Shown piece after piece: positions 7,589 through 15,548 of a stretch of DNA of 32,313 nt. The translations under genes and the position numbers were made by a program. Below the pieces are notes generated by a model. The model had not been told where the DNA came from and did no database searches. It saw only the letters and a program-made list of their open reading frames with translations. Within the stretch, counting starts at the first letter, position 1. Every line of letters starts with the position of its first letter. The stretch comes from Fen-999 sp964530115 (lineage in GTDB: Bacteria > Pseudomonadota > Gammaproteobacteria > Burkholderiales > Rhodocyclaceae), in contig CAZGYD010000169.1 in NCBI GenBank assembly GCA_964530115.1, forward strand, positions 1 to 32,313, read 5' to 3'.

Positions 7589-8646
7589 GAGGCGAGGATC
7601 CTGCGTGCGAGGTCGTCGATCCCCGCCGGGGACAGATCGTCGGTCACGAAGGCCGGGGCACGCTCGTAGGCCGCATAGTTCTTCGTCTGCGAGCGCTGGT
7701 AGAGGGGGTCGTAATGCCGTTCGAGCAGTTCCGCGACCAGCGCGCGGAAATCACGCGCTCTAGCGAGGGCGCGCCAGCGGGCGAGCGTCTCGGCGCTTTG
7801 CAGGCCGCGCAGGTGCGCGAGTTTTTCCGCGAGCAGGCGCGGATCGTCGAGGAACCACGCATAGTCGCGAAGCAGGAATTCGACGCGCGCGGTAAGCGTC
7901 GCCTCGATGCGCAGGCAGGGCGCCGCGCGGATCGCGGCGACGAGGGCGTCGGGCAGGTGCAGCGTGCCGATGCGCCGGCTCTCGGCCTCGACGAAGACGG
8001 GGCGGGCCGGGTCGAAGCCCGAGAGCGCCGCGTAGAGCCGCGTCTCGAACGCCTTCTGCGAGGGCTGCGGCGCATCGGGCAGACTGCCGAGCACCGAGCC
8101 GCGGTGGGCGGCGAGCGCTTCGAGGTCGAGGACCTGGGCACCACGGGCGGCGAGCGCTTCGAGCACGCGGCTCTTGCCGCTGCCCGTGGCGCCCGAGACG
8201 ACGCGGAAGGCGAGGCTGCCAGGCCGTTCGGCGAGGACGGCGAGGACATGGCGGCGCCATTCCTTGTAGCCGCCTTCGAGCCGGTGGGCGTCCCAGCCGA
8301 TCTCGCGCAGGATGTGCTGGAAGGCGCCGCTGCGCTGGCCGCCGCGCCAGCAATAGACGAGCGGCCGCCAGCCCTTCGGCTTGTCGAGGAAGCGCTCCTC
8401 GAGATGGCGGGCGATGTTCCTTGCCACCAGCGCGGCGCCGACCTTCTTCGCCTCGAAGGGCGAGACCTGCTTGTAGAGCGTGCCGACACGCGCACGCTCC
8501 TCGTCGGAGAGCACCGGGCAATTGACTGCGCCGGGGATGTGATCTTCGGCGTACTCGGACGGCGAGCGCGCATCGATGATGGCGTCGAAGCCTGAAAGCT
8601 GTGTTACCTTTGCCACGCCCTTCGGCACCCGTTCCGACACCCGCAT
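7573..8646 (-). CDS. selU: tRNA 2-selenouridine synthase
   Basis: 357 residues (E. coli MnmH/SelU has 364). The enzyme replaces the 2-thio group of wobble uridines in tRNA with selenium, using selenophosphate from SelD. The N-terminal rhodanese domain runs from IIDARSPSEYAEDHIPGA to the catalytic Cys in LVYCWRGGQRS. The second domain has a P-loop, SGATGSGKS, followed by VLDLEALAAHRGSVLG as in MnmH. ATG 8646 (MRVSERVPKG) was chosen because it gives the family length; the open frame continues 80 codons further but only antisense to selD. An internal GTG is also possible. It is divergent from selD with start codons 4 bp apart, and its stop overlaps glycerate kinase. Confidence 0.9.
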   Translation of the reverse strand: MRVSERVPKGVAKVTQLSGFDAIIDARSPSEYAEDHIPGAVNCPVLSDEERARVGTLYKQVSPFEAKKVGAALVARNIARHLEERFLDKPKGWRPLVYCWRGGQRSGAFQHILREIGWDAHRLEGGYKEWRRHVLAVLAERPGSLAFRVVSGATGSGKSRVLEALAARGAQVLDLEALAAHRGSVLGSLPDAPQPSQKAFETRLYAALSGFDPARPVFVEAESRRIGTLHLPDALVAAIRAAPCLRIEATLTARVEFLLRDYAWFLDDPRLLAEKLAHLRGLQSAETLARWRALARARDFRALVAELLERHYDPLYQRSQTKNYAAYERAPAFVTDDLSPAGIDDLARRILASCANC

Positions 8647-8650
8647 CTCC

Positions 8651-9700
8651 ATGGAAGACATCAAACTGACCCGCTTCAGCCACGGCGGCGGCTGCGGCTG
8701 CAAGATCGCCCCGGCCGTGCTCTCGCGCATTATCGCCGAATCGCCGCTTTCGACCCTGCCGCCCGATCTCCTCGTCGGCGTCGAGACCGGTGACGATGCC
8801 GCCGTCTGGCGGCTCAACGACGGCCAGGCGGTCGTGGCCACGACCGACTTCTTCATGCCCATCGTCGACGATCCGCGCGACTTCGGCCGCATCGCCGCCG
8901 CAAATGCCCTCTCCGATGTTTACGCGATGGGCGGCCGGCCGCTCTTCGCGCTCGCCGTCGTCGGCATGCCGGTCGCCAAGCTTCCCGAAGAGGTGATCCG
9001 GACGATCCTCGCCGGCGGCGCCTCGATCTGCGCCGAGGCCGGCATCCCGGTTGCCGGCGGTCACTCGATCGACGCCGAAGAGCCGATCTACGGCCTCGTC
9101 GCGATCGGCGTCGTCCATCCCGAACAGGTCAAGACCAACCGCGGCGCGCACGCCGGCGACGTCCTCGTGCTCGGCAAGCCGCTTGGCATCGGCATCCTTT
9201 CTGCGGCGCTGAAAAAGGACGCGCTCTCGGCCGAAGGCTATGCCGAGATGGTCCGCTGGACCACGAAGCTCAACGTCACGGGCACGCGGCTCGCGCAGAT
9301 GCCCGAGGTCCATGCGGTCACCGACGTCACCGGCTTCGGCCTCGCCGGCCACCTGCTCGAGATCTGCCGCGGCTCGCGGCTCGACTGCACGGTAGGATTC
9401 GCGGAATTGCCGCTCATCGACGAGGCCGTCGCCCACGTCAAGGCCGGGATCTCGACGGGTGCCTCCTCGCGCAACTGGGCGAGCTACGGCGACGAAGTCA
9501 TCCTGCCGCCCGGCATGCCCGAATGGCAGCAGAAGATGATCACCGATCCGCAGACCAGCGGCGGGCTGCTCGTCGCCTGCGCGCCGGGGCGCGTCGCCGA
9601 CGTGCTCGCGGCCTTCCATGCCGATGGTTTCACGGAAGCCGCCGTGATCGGCCGTTTCACGCCCCCCGCTGGCGTTGTATCACGGCTGAGTTTCACCTGA
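8651..9700 (+). CDS. selD: selenide, water dikinase (selenophosphate synthetase)
   Basis: 349 residues, the family norm. SelD makes selenophosphate from selenide and ATP for selenouridine, selenocysteine and selenium cofactors. The catalytic stretch is GGGCGCKIAP at about residues 13-22, with Cys (TGC) where some species have selenocysteine, followed by the conserved Lys. The AIRS-type ATP-binding domain carries GDDAAVW and TTDFF, and the C-terminal domain carries TDVTGFGLAGHLLE and DPQTSGGLL. ATG 8651 begins the conserved MEDIKLTRFSHG; the frame reaches further upstream but antisense to selU. The last nine codons (AGVVSRLSFT and stop) are supplied by a copy of the dispersed repeat. It ends before a hairpin and T-tract inside tesA. 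Confidence 0.95.
   Translation: MEDIKLTRFSHGGGCGCKIAPAVLSRIIAESPLSTLPPDLLVGVETGDDAAVWRLNDGQAVVATTDFFMPIVDDPRDFGRIAAANALSDVYAMGGRPLFALAVVGMPVAKLPEEVIRTILAGGASICAEAGIPVAGGHSIDAEEPIYGLVAIGVVHPEQVKTNRGAHAGDVLVLGKPLGIGILSAALKKDALSAEGYAEMVRWTTKLNVTGTRLAQMPEVHAVTDVTGFGLAGHLLEICRGSRLDCTVGFAELPLIDEAVAHVKAGISTGASSRNWASYGDEVILPPGMPEWQQKMITDPQTSGGLLVACAPGRVADVLAAFHADGFTEAAVIGRFTPPAGVVSRLSFT
9669..9696 (+). repeat. dispersed 28-bp repeat forming the end of selD
   Basis: This copy reads CTGGCGTTGTATCACGG and then CTGAGTTTCAC, in the sense direction of selD, with about six differences. In the selD frame it encodes GVVSRLSF just before the stop. Confidence 0.75.
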
Positions 9701-9764
9701 GCGCCTGTGAAAAATTCTGCTGCGCTTGCCAACACTTATGTTGCTCGCTCGCTCAAGGCTGCGC

Positions 9765-10445
9765 CTATCTGCATGATATGTCTTGCCTTTCGCTCGCTCG
9801 CGTCGCGTCTTGGCCGCGCTCGCGACGAATTTTTTCGCAGGCTTTGAGCAGCGGTTTCAGCGCCGGCCAGACGTGATCGAGCAGCAGGGGCTGCGCCGCG
9901 GCGGTCGGATGCAGGCCGTCGGCCTGATAGTGCTCGCGGCCGGCGCCCAGCGGCTCGAGCAGGAAGGGCAGGAACGCCGTCTTCTCCTCGCGGGCGACTT
10001 CGGCGAACACGGCCGCGAAGCGGTTCGCGTAATCGGGGCCGTAGTTGGGCGGCAGGCGCATGCCCACGAGCAGCACCCGCGCACCGGCGGCCTTGGCGGC
10101 GCGCACCATGGTCGCGAGGTTCTCGCGCATCGCGGAAAGCGGCAGGCCGCGCAGGCCGTCGTTGGCGCCGAGTTCGATGATGACGACCGCAGGCTTCGTG
10201 CGCGAGAGCTCCGCCGGCAGGCGGCTGCGCCCGCCGGCGGGCGTCTCGCCGCTGATGCTCGCGTTGACGACGGTATAGTCGAGGCGGCGTTCGGCGAGCC
10301 GTCGTTCCAGGAGCGCCGGCCAGCTTTCGCCGAGGGCGATGCCGTAGCCCGCCGACAGGCTGTCGCCGAAGACGAGGATGGCGGGTTTCGCGAGCGCCGG
10401 CGTGGCGGCGAGGGAAAGGATCAGGAAAAGGGTGGTTCTCAGCAT
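9765..10445 (-). CDS. tesA: periplasmic GDSL esterase/lysophospholipase (TesA-like)
   Basis: 226 residues. A signal peptide (MLRTTLFLILSLAATPALA) precedes KPAILVFGDSLSAGYGI, whose Ser is the SGNH catalytic residue. Block III is GANDGLRG, and the Asp/His of block V are in DGLHPTAAAQ. Family members are thioesterase I/protease I/lysophospholipase L1 in the periplasm. ATG 10445 follows from the signal peptide; a frame reaching 10748 is antisense to the ABC gene. Its start codon shares the CATG tetramer with the start of the divergent ABC ATPase, an arrangement like tesA-ybbA in E. coli. The C-terminal tail after LLKACEKIRRE is charged and appears to be an extension; that DNA also encodes the selD terminator. 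Confidence 0.88.
   Translation of the reverse strand: MLRTTLFLILSLAATPALAKPAILVFGDSLSAGYGIALGESWPALLERRLAERRLDYTVVNASISGETPAGGRSRLPAELSRTKPAVVIIELGANDGLRGLPLSAMRENLATMVRAAKAAGARVLLVGMRLPPNYGPDYANRFAAVFAEVAREEKTAFLPFLLEPLGAGREHYQADGLHPTAAAQPLLLDHVWPALKPLLKACEKIRRERGQDATRASERQDISCR
9801..9835 (+). terminator. intrinsic terminator for selD, inside tesA
   Basis: CGTCGCG (9801-9807) pairs perfectly with CGCGACG (9821-9827) around a 13-base loop, followed by AATTTTTT. This is a stem plus U-tract on the plus strand, about 100 bp after the selD stop. It lies entirely in the 3' coding part of the opposing tesA gene. Confidence 0.6.
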
Positions 10446-11118
10446 GGCGGCGATCATCGAAGTCGAAAACCTCGGCAGGGACGTCCCGAGCGGCGACGGT
10501 ACGCTGACGATTCTGCATGACATTTCCTTCACCGTCAGCGCCGGTGAGGCGGTCGCCATCGTCGGCGCCTCGGGGTCAGGGAAATCGACGTTGCTGTCGC
10601 TGATCGCTGGGCTCGACAGCCCCACGCGCGGCCACGTGCGGCTCGCTGGCGAGGAGATCTCCGCGCTCGACGAGGACGCCCGCGCGGCGCTGCGCGGACG
10701 GCTCGTCGGCTTCGTCTTCCAATCCTTCCAGCTGCTGCCGGCGCTCACGGCGATCGAAAACGTCGCCCTGCCGCTCGAGCTCGCCGGCCGTGCCGATGCC
10801 GAGACGAGGGCGCGGGCGATGCTCGCGCGCGTCGGCCTGGCGGAGCGGCTCGGGCATTACCCGAAGCACCTTTCGGGCGGCGAGCAGCAGCGGGTCGCGC
10901 TCGCGCGCGCCTTTGCCGTGGAGCCCAGGCTGCTGCTCGCCGACGAGCCGACCGGCAATCTCGACGCCGCGACTGGGGCCGAGATCATCGAACTGATGTT
11001 CGCGATGAACCGCGAGGCCGGCACCACGCTCGTGCTCGTCACCCATGACGAGGCACTCGCCGGGCGCTGCGGCCGGCGCCTGCGGCTAACGGCAGGGCGG
11101 CTGGCATTCGAGAAGTGA
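10444..11118 (+). CDS. ABC transporter ATP-binding protein, YbbA/LolD-like, without permease
   Basis: 224 residues. The Walker A motif is GASGSGKST, the signature is LSGGEQQRVALARA, Walker B is LLLADEPTGNLD, and the switch His is in VTHDE. The LSGGEQQR plus DEPTGNLD pattern places it in the MacB/LolD/YbbA group, which powers extraction or efflux with a FtsX-type permease. In E. coli ybbA is followed by the permease gene ybbP. Here no permease follows, and the last 33 bases instead overlap the 3' end of the convergent hpnE. ATG 10444 was chosen because it begins MAAIIEVENLG and abuts the divergent tesA start. The partner permease, if any, must be elsewhere. Confidence 0.88.
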   Translation: MAAIIEVENLGRDVPSGDGTLTILHDISFTVSAGEAVAIVGASGSGKSTLLSLIAGLDSPTRGHVRLAGEEISALDEDARAALRGRLVGFVFQSFQLLPALTAIENVALPLELAGRADAETRARAMLARVGLAERLGHYPKHLSGGEQQRVALARAFAVEPRLLLADEPTGNLDAATGAEIIELMFAMNREAGTTLVLVTHDEALAGRCGRRLRLTAGRLAFEK

Positions 11119-12372
11119 CCGCGCGGCGTTGACGCCGCTCGTCACGGCACCCTCGATCGTCGCTGGATAGTCGCCGGCGACGTAGTCGCCCGCGAGCAGC
11201 AGGCCGGAGAGCGGCGTCACGGCGGACGGACGGGGCAGGCTGGGCGTGCAGGCGAAGGTGGCGCGCTTTTCGGTAATCACGCGCGACCAGCGCGGGAGAC
11301 TCAGCCGCGGCAACACGCCGGCGATGTCGCGGTGGATCGCGGCGACGAGTTGCTCGGGGGCGAGTTCGAGGTGGCCGCCGCGCGCGGAGATGACCGCCGC
11401 GATCAGCCCGCGCTGGCCGTGCGTGTGGCCACGATCGAACAGCCATTGCGCGGTGCCGCCGTCGACACCGACCATGGCCGCGGGCAGGCGGACGTCGCCG
11501 TCATAGGCGAGATAGGCCGTGACGATCGGCTGGCTCTCGAAGTGGCCGATGGTTTCCAATATTGGAGCCGCTTCGGGCAGGGCGGAAAAGAGGCGGGCCA
11601 GGTGCCAGGGCGCGACCGCGACGATGACGCGGTCGTAGGGGCCATGGCCATCGGCGAACCAGCGTCCGCCGCTACGCGCGAGGGCGCCGATTCGCGTCGC
11701 CCGCCACACGTGGCCGCCGTGCTTCTCGACGAAGCGCGCGGCCGGCTCGGGAAAGAGCGCGGAGAAGTCCGTGGCCGGCAACAGGAGGTCGCTCGCGGCG
11801 CGGCGGCCGGCGAGACTGTCGCGCAGGACGTTGAGGAAGACCTGTGCCGAGGCCTCGTCCGGTGGCGTGTTGAGGGCCGCGAGACAGAGTGGTTCCCAGA
11901 GGAAGCGGCGCGTCACGGCGGGTTCGGCCGCGAGCAGGTCGGCGACGGTCGTGTCCCGCGCGAGCCGGAAGCCTTCACGCTGCCTTTGGCGCATGAAGCG
12001 GATCGCGGCCAGTTTTTCCGGAACCGTGAGGCCGCGCGCCGCGGCCAGCGCCGCGCCCAGATGCAGCGGTGCCGGCAGGCGCGGCGCGCGTATGGCGAAC
12101 TTGCCCGGAAAGACGAGTTCGAGCGGCTGGCGCCGGAGGGCGTCGGCCGGTGCGCCGACGAGCCGCATCAACCGCAGTGTCTCGCCGTAAGCGCCGACGA
12201 GGATGTGTGCGCCGTTGTCGAGGCGGACGCCGTCGATGTCGATGCCGCGCGCGCGCCCGCCGAGCGTGCGCGAGGCTTCGAAGACTTCGACGGACGCGCC
12301 GGCCGAGGCCAGCTCGACGGCGGCGGCCATGCCGGCGTAGCCGGCACCGATGACGGCTACGCGGTGAGCCAC
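11086..12372 (-). CDS. hpnE: hydroxysqualene dehydroxylase
   Basis: 428 residues. HpnE is an FAD-dependent amine-oxidase/desaturase-fold enzyme that reduces hydroxysqualene to squalene. The N-terminal dinucleotide motif is VAVIGAGYAGMAAAVELA, followed by GGRARGIDIDGVRLDNGAHIL. The C-terminal FAD motif is LLLAGDYVAGDYPATIEGAVTSG. The GTG start at 12372 gives the family length and overlaps the hpnD stop by 16 bp; the open frame further upstream is a shadow of hpnD. It is the last gene of hpnC-hpnD-hpnE, which together make squalene, usually for hopanoids. A copy of the dispersed repeat encodes GVLPRLSL at about residue 354. The 3' end overlaps the ABC gene by 33 bp. Confidence 0.93.
   Translation of the reverse strand: MAHRVAVIGAGYAGMAAAVELASAGASVEVFEASRTLGGRARGIDIDGVRLDNGAHILVGAYGETLRLMRLVGAPADALRRQPLELVFPGKFAIRAPRLPAPLHLGAALAAARGLTVPEKLAAIRFMRQRQREGFRLARDTTVADLLAAEPAVTRRFLWEPLCLAALNTPPDEASAQVFLNVLRDSLAGRRAASDLLLPATDFSALFPEPAARFVEKHGGHVWRATRIGALARSGGRWFADGHGPYDRVIVAVAPWHLARLFSALPEAAPILETIGHFESQPIVTAYLAYDGDVRLPAAMVGVDGGTAQWLFDRGHTHGQRGLIAAVISARGGHLELAPEQLVAAIHRDIAGVLPRLSLPRWSRVITEKRATFACTPSLPRPSAVTPLSGLLLAGDYVAGDYPATIEGAVTSGVNAARSLLECQPPCR
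11295..11323 (-). repeat. dispersed repeat copy inside hpnE
   Basis: Sense to hpnE; 25 of 29 bases match. Read as hpnE codons, it encodes GVLPRLSL. Two of the four differences are synonymous third-base changes (TTA to TTG, CCA to CCG), one changes Phe to Leu, and one is at the edge. Confidence 0.6.
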
Positions 12373-13190
12373 GTTTTCGCCGCGATCCAGAGCTTGCGCG
12401 CGGGCGGCAGGCTGGTCCGATGGGTAAGCACGCGGCAGCCGTCCCCGGCGATTTCCTCGAGCAGCGTCCGGTAGATCGCGGCCATGACGAGTCCGGGGCG
12501 CTGTGCCTTGCGGTCGGCCTCCGGCAAGGCGGCGAGGGCGCGATCGTAGGTTTCGCGGGCGCGCTCGACCTGGAACGCCATCAGCGCCGAGAAAGCTTCC
12601 GTGTGGCGCGCGGCGAGGATGTCGGCTTCGGCGACGTCGAAGCGGGCGAGTTCGTCCAGCGGCACGTAGATGCGGCCGCGGCGTGCGTCTTCGCCGACGT
12701 CGCGGATGATGTTGGTGAGCTGGAGCGCGAGGCCGAGATCGTGCGCGTACTTCTGCGTCCGGCGGTCCCGATAGCCGAAGATGGCCGCGGAGAGGAGGCC
12801 GACGACGGAGGCGACGCGGTAGCAGTAGAGCTGGAGCGCCGCGAAGTCCGGGTAGCGGCTGTGGCGCAGGTCCATCTCCATGCCGTCCACGATTTCGCCG
12901 AGCAGTTCTTCCGGCAGGTCGAAACGGGCCGCGGCCGGGGCCAGCGCGCGGGTCACCGGGTGACTCGGCCGGCCGGCGTACATCGCCCGGACCTCCCCGC
13001 GCCACCAGGCGAGCTTGGCCGCGGCGACGCCGGGATCGGCGCATTCGTCGACCACGTCGTCGACCTCGCGGCAGAAAGCGTAGAGCGCGGTGATCGCCCG
13101 GCGGCGCGAGGGATCGAGGAAGCGGAAGCTGGAGTAGAAGCTCGAGCCGCTTTCGGCGGCCTTCTGCCGGCAGTAGTCGTCGGGGGTCAT
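12357..13190 (-). CDS. hpnD: presqualene diphosphate synthase
   Basis: 277 residues. HpnD condenses two farnesyl diphosphates to presqualene diphosphate. The first aspartate-rich motif is FCREVDDVVDECAD at about residue 40. The second is QLTNIIRDVGEDARRGRIYVP, the classical squalene/phytoene synthase pattern. ATG 13190 lies 7 bp after the hpnC stop; an upstream GTG at 13208 that would overlap hpnC is an alternative. The conserved YSSFRFLDPSRRRAITALYAF follows the start at a normal distance. It sits between hpnC and hpnE in one operon. Confidence 0.94.
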   Translation of the reverse strand: MTPDDYCRQKAAESGSSFYSSFRFLDPSRRRAITALYAFCREVDDVVDECADPGVAAAKLAWWRGEVRAMYAGRPSHPVTRALAPAAARFDLPEELLGEIVDGMEMDLRHSRYPDFAALQLYCYRVASVVGLLSAAIFGYRDRRTQKYAHDLGLALQLTNIIRDVGEDARRGRIYVPLDELARFDVAEADILAARHTEAFSALMAFQVERARETYDRALAALPEADRKAQRPGLVMAAIYRTLLEEIAGDGCRVLTHRTSLPPARKLWIAAKTWLTA

Positions 13191-13197
13191 GGCCGTC

Positions 13198-14022
13198 TCA
13201 CAGCGCACATCGCAACATGCGCAGCCAGTCGCCGGCGGCCAGCACCGGCCGGCGGGAGAAAACGTCGTAGTTGGCCGCCTCGATCTTGTCGAGGATGCGC
13301 AGGCCGCCCGCGACGACGAGGCGAATCTCCATGCCGATGCGGCCGCGGAGCCTGCGCCCGAGCGGCGCGCCTTCGAGCATCAGCGCGCGGGCGCGGTCGA
13401 CCTCGAAGCGCATGAGCCGCCGAAACTCAGCCGTGGTAACACGCCGGGCGATGTCTTCCTCGCGCACGCCGAAGCGCGCGAGATCCTCCAGGGGCAGATA
13501 GAGGCGTGGCACCGGTTTGGCGATGTCGATGCCGACGTCCTGCCAGTGGTTGGTTAGTTGCAGCGCCGAGCACACGGCATCCGAGGCGCGGAGGTTCTCC
13601 GGCGTTTCGGCGCCAAACAGCCGCAGCAGCAGCCGGCCGACGGGGTTGGCCGAGCGGCGGCAGTAGTCCTCGAGCTCGGCGAAGGTCGCGTAGCGCGTCT
13701 TCATCACGTCCTGGGCGAACGCGTCGAGCAGGTCACGAAACGGCGCGGTCGGCAGCCGCCAGCCCGAAATCGCACGGCGCAATCGCAGGAACAGCGGGTG
13801 TGTCGTCGGCTCATTCCGGTCGATGGCATCGAGTTCCCTGCGATAGCCTTCGAGGAGTTCGAGGCGCGACGTGGGGGAGAGATCGCCCTCGTCGGCGAAG
13901 TCGTCGGCGCTCCTGGCGAAGGCGTAGATCGCCGCCACCGGCTCGCGCAGCGCTTTCGGCAGGAGCAGGGAGGCGACCGGAAAGTTTTCGTAATGGCTGC
14001 GATGGAGATCGTCGGCGCGCAT
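13198..14022 (-). CDS. hpnC: hydroxysqualene synthase
   Basis: 274 residues. HpnC converts presqualene diphosphate to hydroxysqualene. The motifs are FARSADDFADEGD and LQLTNHWQDVGID, the latter with the His-Trp-Gln of the HpnC subgroup rather than the IRDV of HpnD. ATG 14022 begins MRADDLHRSHYENFPVAS, as in the family. A TATACT box lies on the minus strand at 14035-14040, too near the start for a long leader. It is the first gene of hpnCDE and diverges from tRNA-Leu. An exact copy of the dispersed repeat sits in the gene and encodes RRVTTAEFRR at about residues 193-202. Confidence 0.93.
   Translation of the reverse strand: MRADDLHRSHYENFPVASLLLPKALREPVAAIYAFARSADDFADEGDLSPTSRLELLEGYRRELDAIDRNEPTTHPLFLRLRRAISGWRLPTAPFRDLLDAFAQDVMKTRYATFAELEDYCRRSANPVGRLLLRLFGAETPENLRASDAVCSALQLTNHWQDVGIDIAKPVPRLYLPLEDLARFGVREEDIARRVTTAEFRRLMRFEVDRARALMLEGAPLGRRLRGRIGMEIRLVVAGGLRILDKIEAANYDVFSRRPVLAAGDWLRMLRCAL
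13420..13447 (-). repeat. dispersed 28-bp repeat, exact copy inside hpnC
   Basis: All 28 bases, from CCGGCGTGTTACC to GGCTGAGTTTCGG, are identical to the copy at 21470-21497, and in the sense direction of hpnC. Here the repeat's TGA is out of frame. Confidence 0.9.
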
Positions 14023-14061
14023 CGGCAGCGGCCGAGTATATCGGTTAAAATGATCGGTCGC

Positions 14062-14146
14062 GCGAAGGTGGCGGAACTGGTAGACGCACTGGATTTAGGT
14101 TCCAGCGCCGCGAGGCGTAAGGGTTCGAGTCCCTTCCTTCGCACCA
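14062..14146 (+). tRNA. tRNA-Leu (UAG anticodon)
   Basis: The acceptor stem GCGAAGG pairs with CCTTCGC and is followed by A and an encoded CCA. The anticodon stem CTGGA/TCCAG holds loop TTTAGGT, giving TAG. A long variable arm fits a class II leucine tRNA, and the TTCGAGT T-loop is present. A TAAAAT box lies at 14046-14051. It precedes tig. Confidence 0.96.
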
Positions 14147-14201
14147 TGTTCCGGGCCTTGCGGCATTCATCGTCAATCACACCAGTTTTCAGGGAATTCT
14201 C

Positions 14202-15548
14202 ATGCAGACTCAGGACCAAGCGACCGCTGTTGCGGGCGGCGCCGAAACCTCCCCGGCCATCGCGTCGAGCGCGCTGGAGCGTCGCATCGATCTGGTCATC
14301 GCCAAGGCCGAGATCGAGAAGGAGGTTCAGCAGAAGCTGCGCCAGATCGCCAGGACCGTGAAGATGCCGGGCTTCCGTCCCGGCAAGGTGCCGATGGACA
14401 TCGTCGCCCGGCAGTATGGTGCCGAGGCCCGCTCGGAAGCCATCGGCGCCGCGATCGAAAAGGCGTTCGGCGCCAAGGTCCAGGAACAGAACCTGCGTGT
14501 GGCCGGTTTCCCGCGCATCGAGCCCGGCACCGCCCCGGGCGAGGGCGACATGGCGTTCACGGCCGTGTTCGAGGTCTATCCCGAGATCGTGCTCGGCGAC
14601 ATCAGCGGCCGGGAGATCGAACGCGAGACGCTGACCGTCGGCGACGCCGACATCGACAAGACCATCGAAGTCCTGCGCAAGCAGCGCACGAACTGGGTGC
14701 CGGCCGGACGCCCGGCCCAGGATGGCGACCGCCTGACCATCGACTTCACCGGTCGCAAGGACGGCGCCGAGTTCCAGGGCGGCAAGGCCACCGACTATCC
14801 GGTCATGCTCGGCTCGGGCATGATGCTTCCCGACTTCGAAGGCGGTCTGCGCGGCATGAGCGAGGGCGAGACACGCAGCTTCGACGTGAAGTTCCCGGAC
14901 GACTACCACGCCAAGGACCTCGCCGGCAGCACCGTGACGTTCGAGGTGACCTGCAAGAAGGTGGAAATGCCGAAGCTTCCCGAACTCGACGGTGATTTCG
15001 CCCGCGCGCTCGGCATCAAGGACGGTGACCTGGCGCGACTGCGCGAGGAGGTCAGGGCCAATCTCGAGCGCGAGGTGAAGAAACGCCTGCACGCGCGGAC
15101 CAAGAACAAGGTGATGGACGCGCTGCTCGCCGTCAACGACATCGAAGTGCCCAAGGCGCTGGTCGAGGCCGAGGCCCGGCAGATGGCGGAGAAAGCGGTC
15201 AAGGATCTCCAGGCCCGCGGCATGGACGCCAAGGCCATGCCCATCGATGCCTCGTGGTTCACCGACGAGGCCGTCCGCCGGGTCAAGCTCGGGCTGTTGC
15301 TGGCGGAACTCGTGCGTACCGAGGATCTCCACGCCAAACCCGAACAGGTCCGGGCGGTCGTGGACGAATACGCGCAGTCCTTCGAGGACCCGAAGGACGT
15401 CGTCCGCTGGTACTACGGCCAGCCGCAGCGGCTCGCCGAGGCCGAAGCGCTGGCGATGGAAAACAACGTCGTCGACTGGGTCCTTGCCCATGCCAAGGTC
15501 GTGGATAAACCGGTCACCTTTGACGAACTGATGGGCAATGCGGCATGA
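14202..15548 (+). CDS. tig: trigger factor
   Basis: 448 residues. Trigger factor is the ribosome-bound chaperone and peptidyl-prolyl isomerase at the exit tunnel. The ribosome-docking signature is MPGFRPGKVP at about residues 55-64. The FKBP-type domain runs about 155-245 (DGDRLTIDFTGRKDGAEFQGG). The C-terminal helical chaperone arms follow, with DARWF-type sequence DASWFTDEAVRRVKLGLLL. The N-terminus MQTQDQATAVAGGAETSP is a short extension. AGGGAA precedes ATG 14202 at good spacing. The stop overlaps the clpP start as ATGA, and the tig-clpP-clpX-lon order is the common proteobacterial one. Confidence 0.97.
   Translation: MQTQDQATAVAGGAETSPAIASSALERRIDLVIAKAEIEKEVQQKLRQIARTVKMPGFRPGKVPMDIVARQYGAEARSEAIGAAIEKAFGAKVQEQNLRVAGFPRIEPGTAPGEGDMAFTAVFEVYPEIVLGDISGREIERETLTVGDADIDKTIEVLRKQRTNWVPAGRPAQDGDRLTIDFTGRKDGAEFQGGKATDYPVMLGSGMMLPDFEGGLRGMSEGETRSFDVKFPDDYHAKDLAGSTVTFEVTCKKVEMPKLPELDGDFARALGIKDGDLARLREEVRANLEREVKKRLHARTKNKVMDALLAVNDIEVPKALVEAEARQMAEKAVKDLQARGMDAKAMPIDASWFTDEAVRRVKLGLLLAELVRTEDLHAKPEQVRAVVDEYAQSFEDPKDVVRWYYGQPQRLAEAEALAMENNVVDWVLAHAKVVDKPVTFDELMGNAA

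Noticed and set aside
8597..8625. GTGTTACC near the selU start as another repeat copy.
   Set aside because: Only eight core bases match; the CTGAGTTTC half is absent.
8687..8703. Possible selenocysteine codon in the SelD active site.
   Set aside because: The codons at GGGCGCK are TGC, so it is an ordinary Cys-type SelD.
8646..8892. An 82-codon longer reading frame upstream of selU.
   Set aside because: It is antisense to selD and has low-complexity Ser/Arg/Pro content; the family length fits the start at 8646.
14062..14146. tRNA-Leu as an integration site for a mobile element.
   Set aside because: No integrase, no direct repeat of the tRNA end and no foreign-looking block beside it; the conserved tig gene follows directly.
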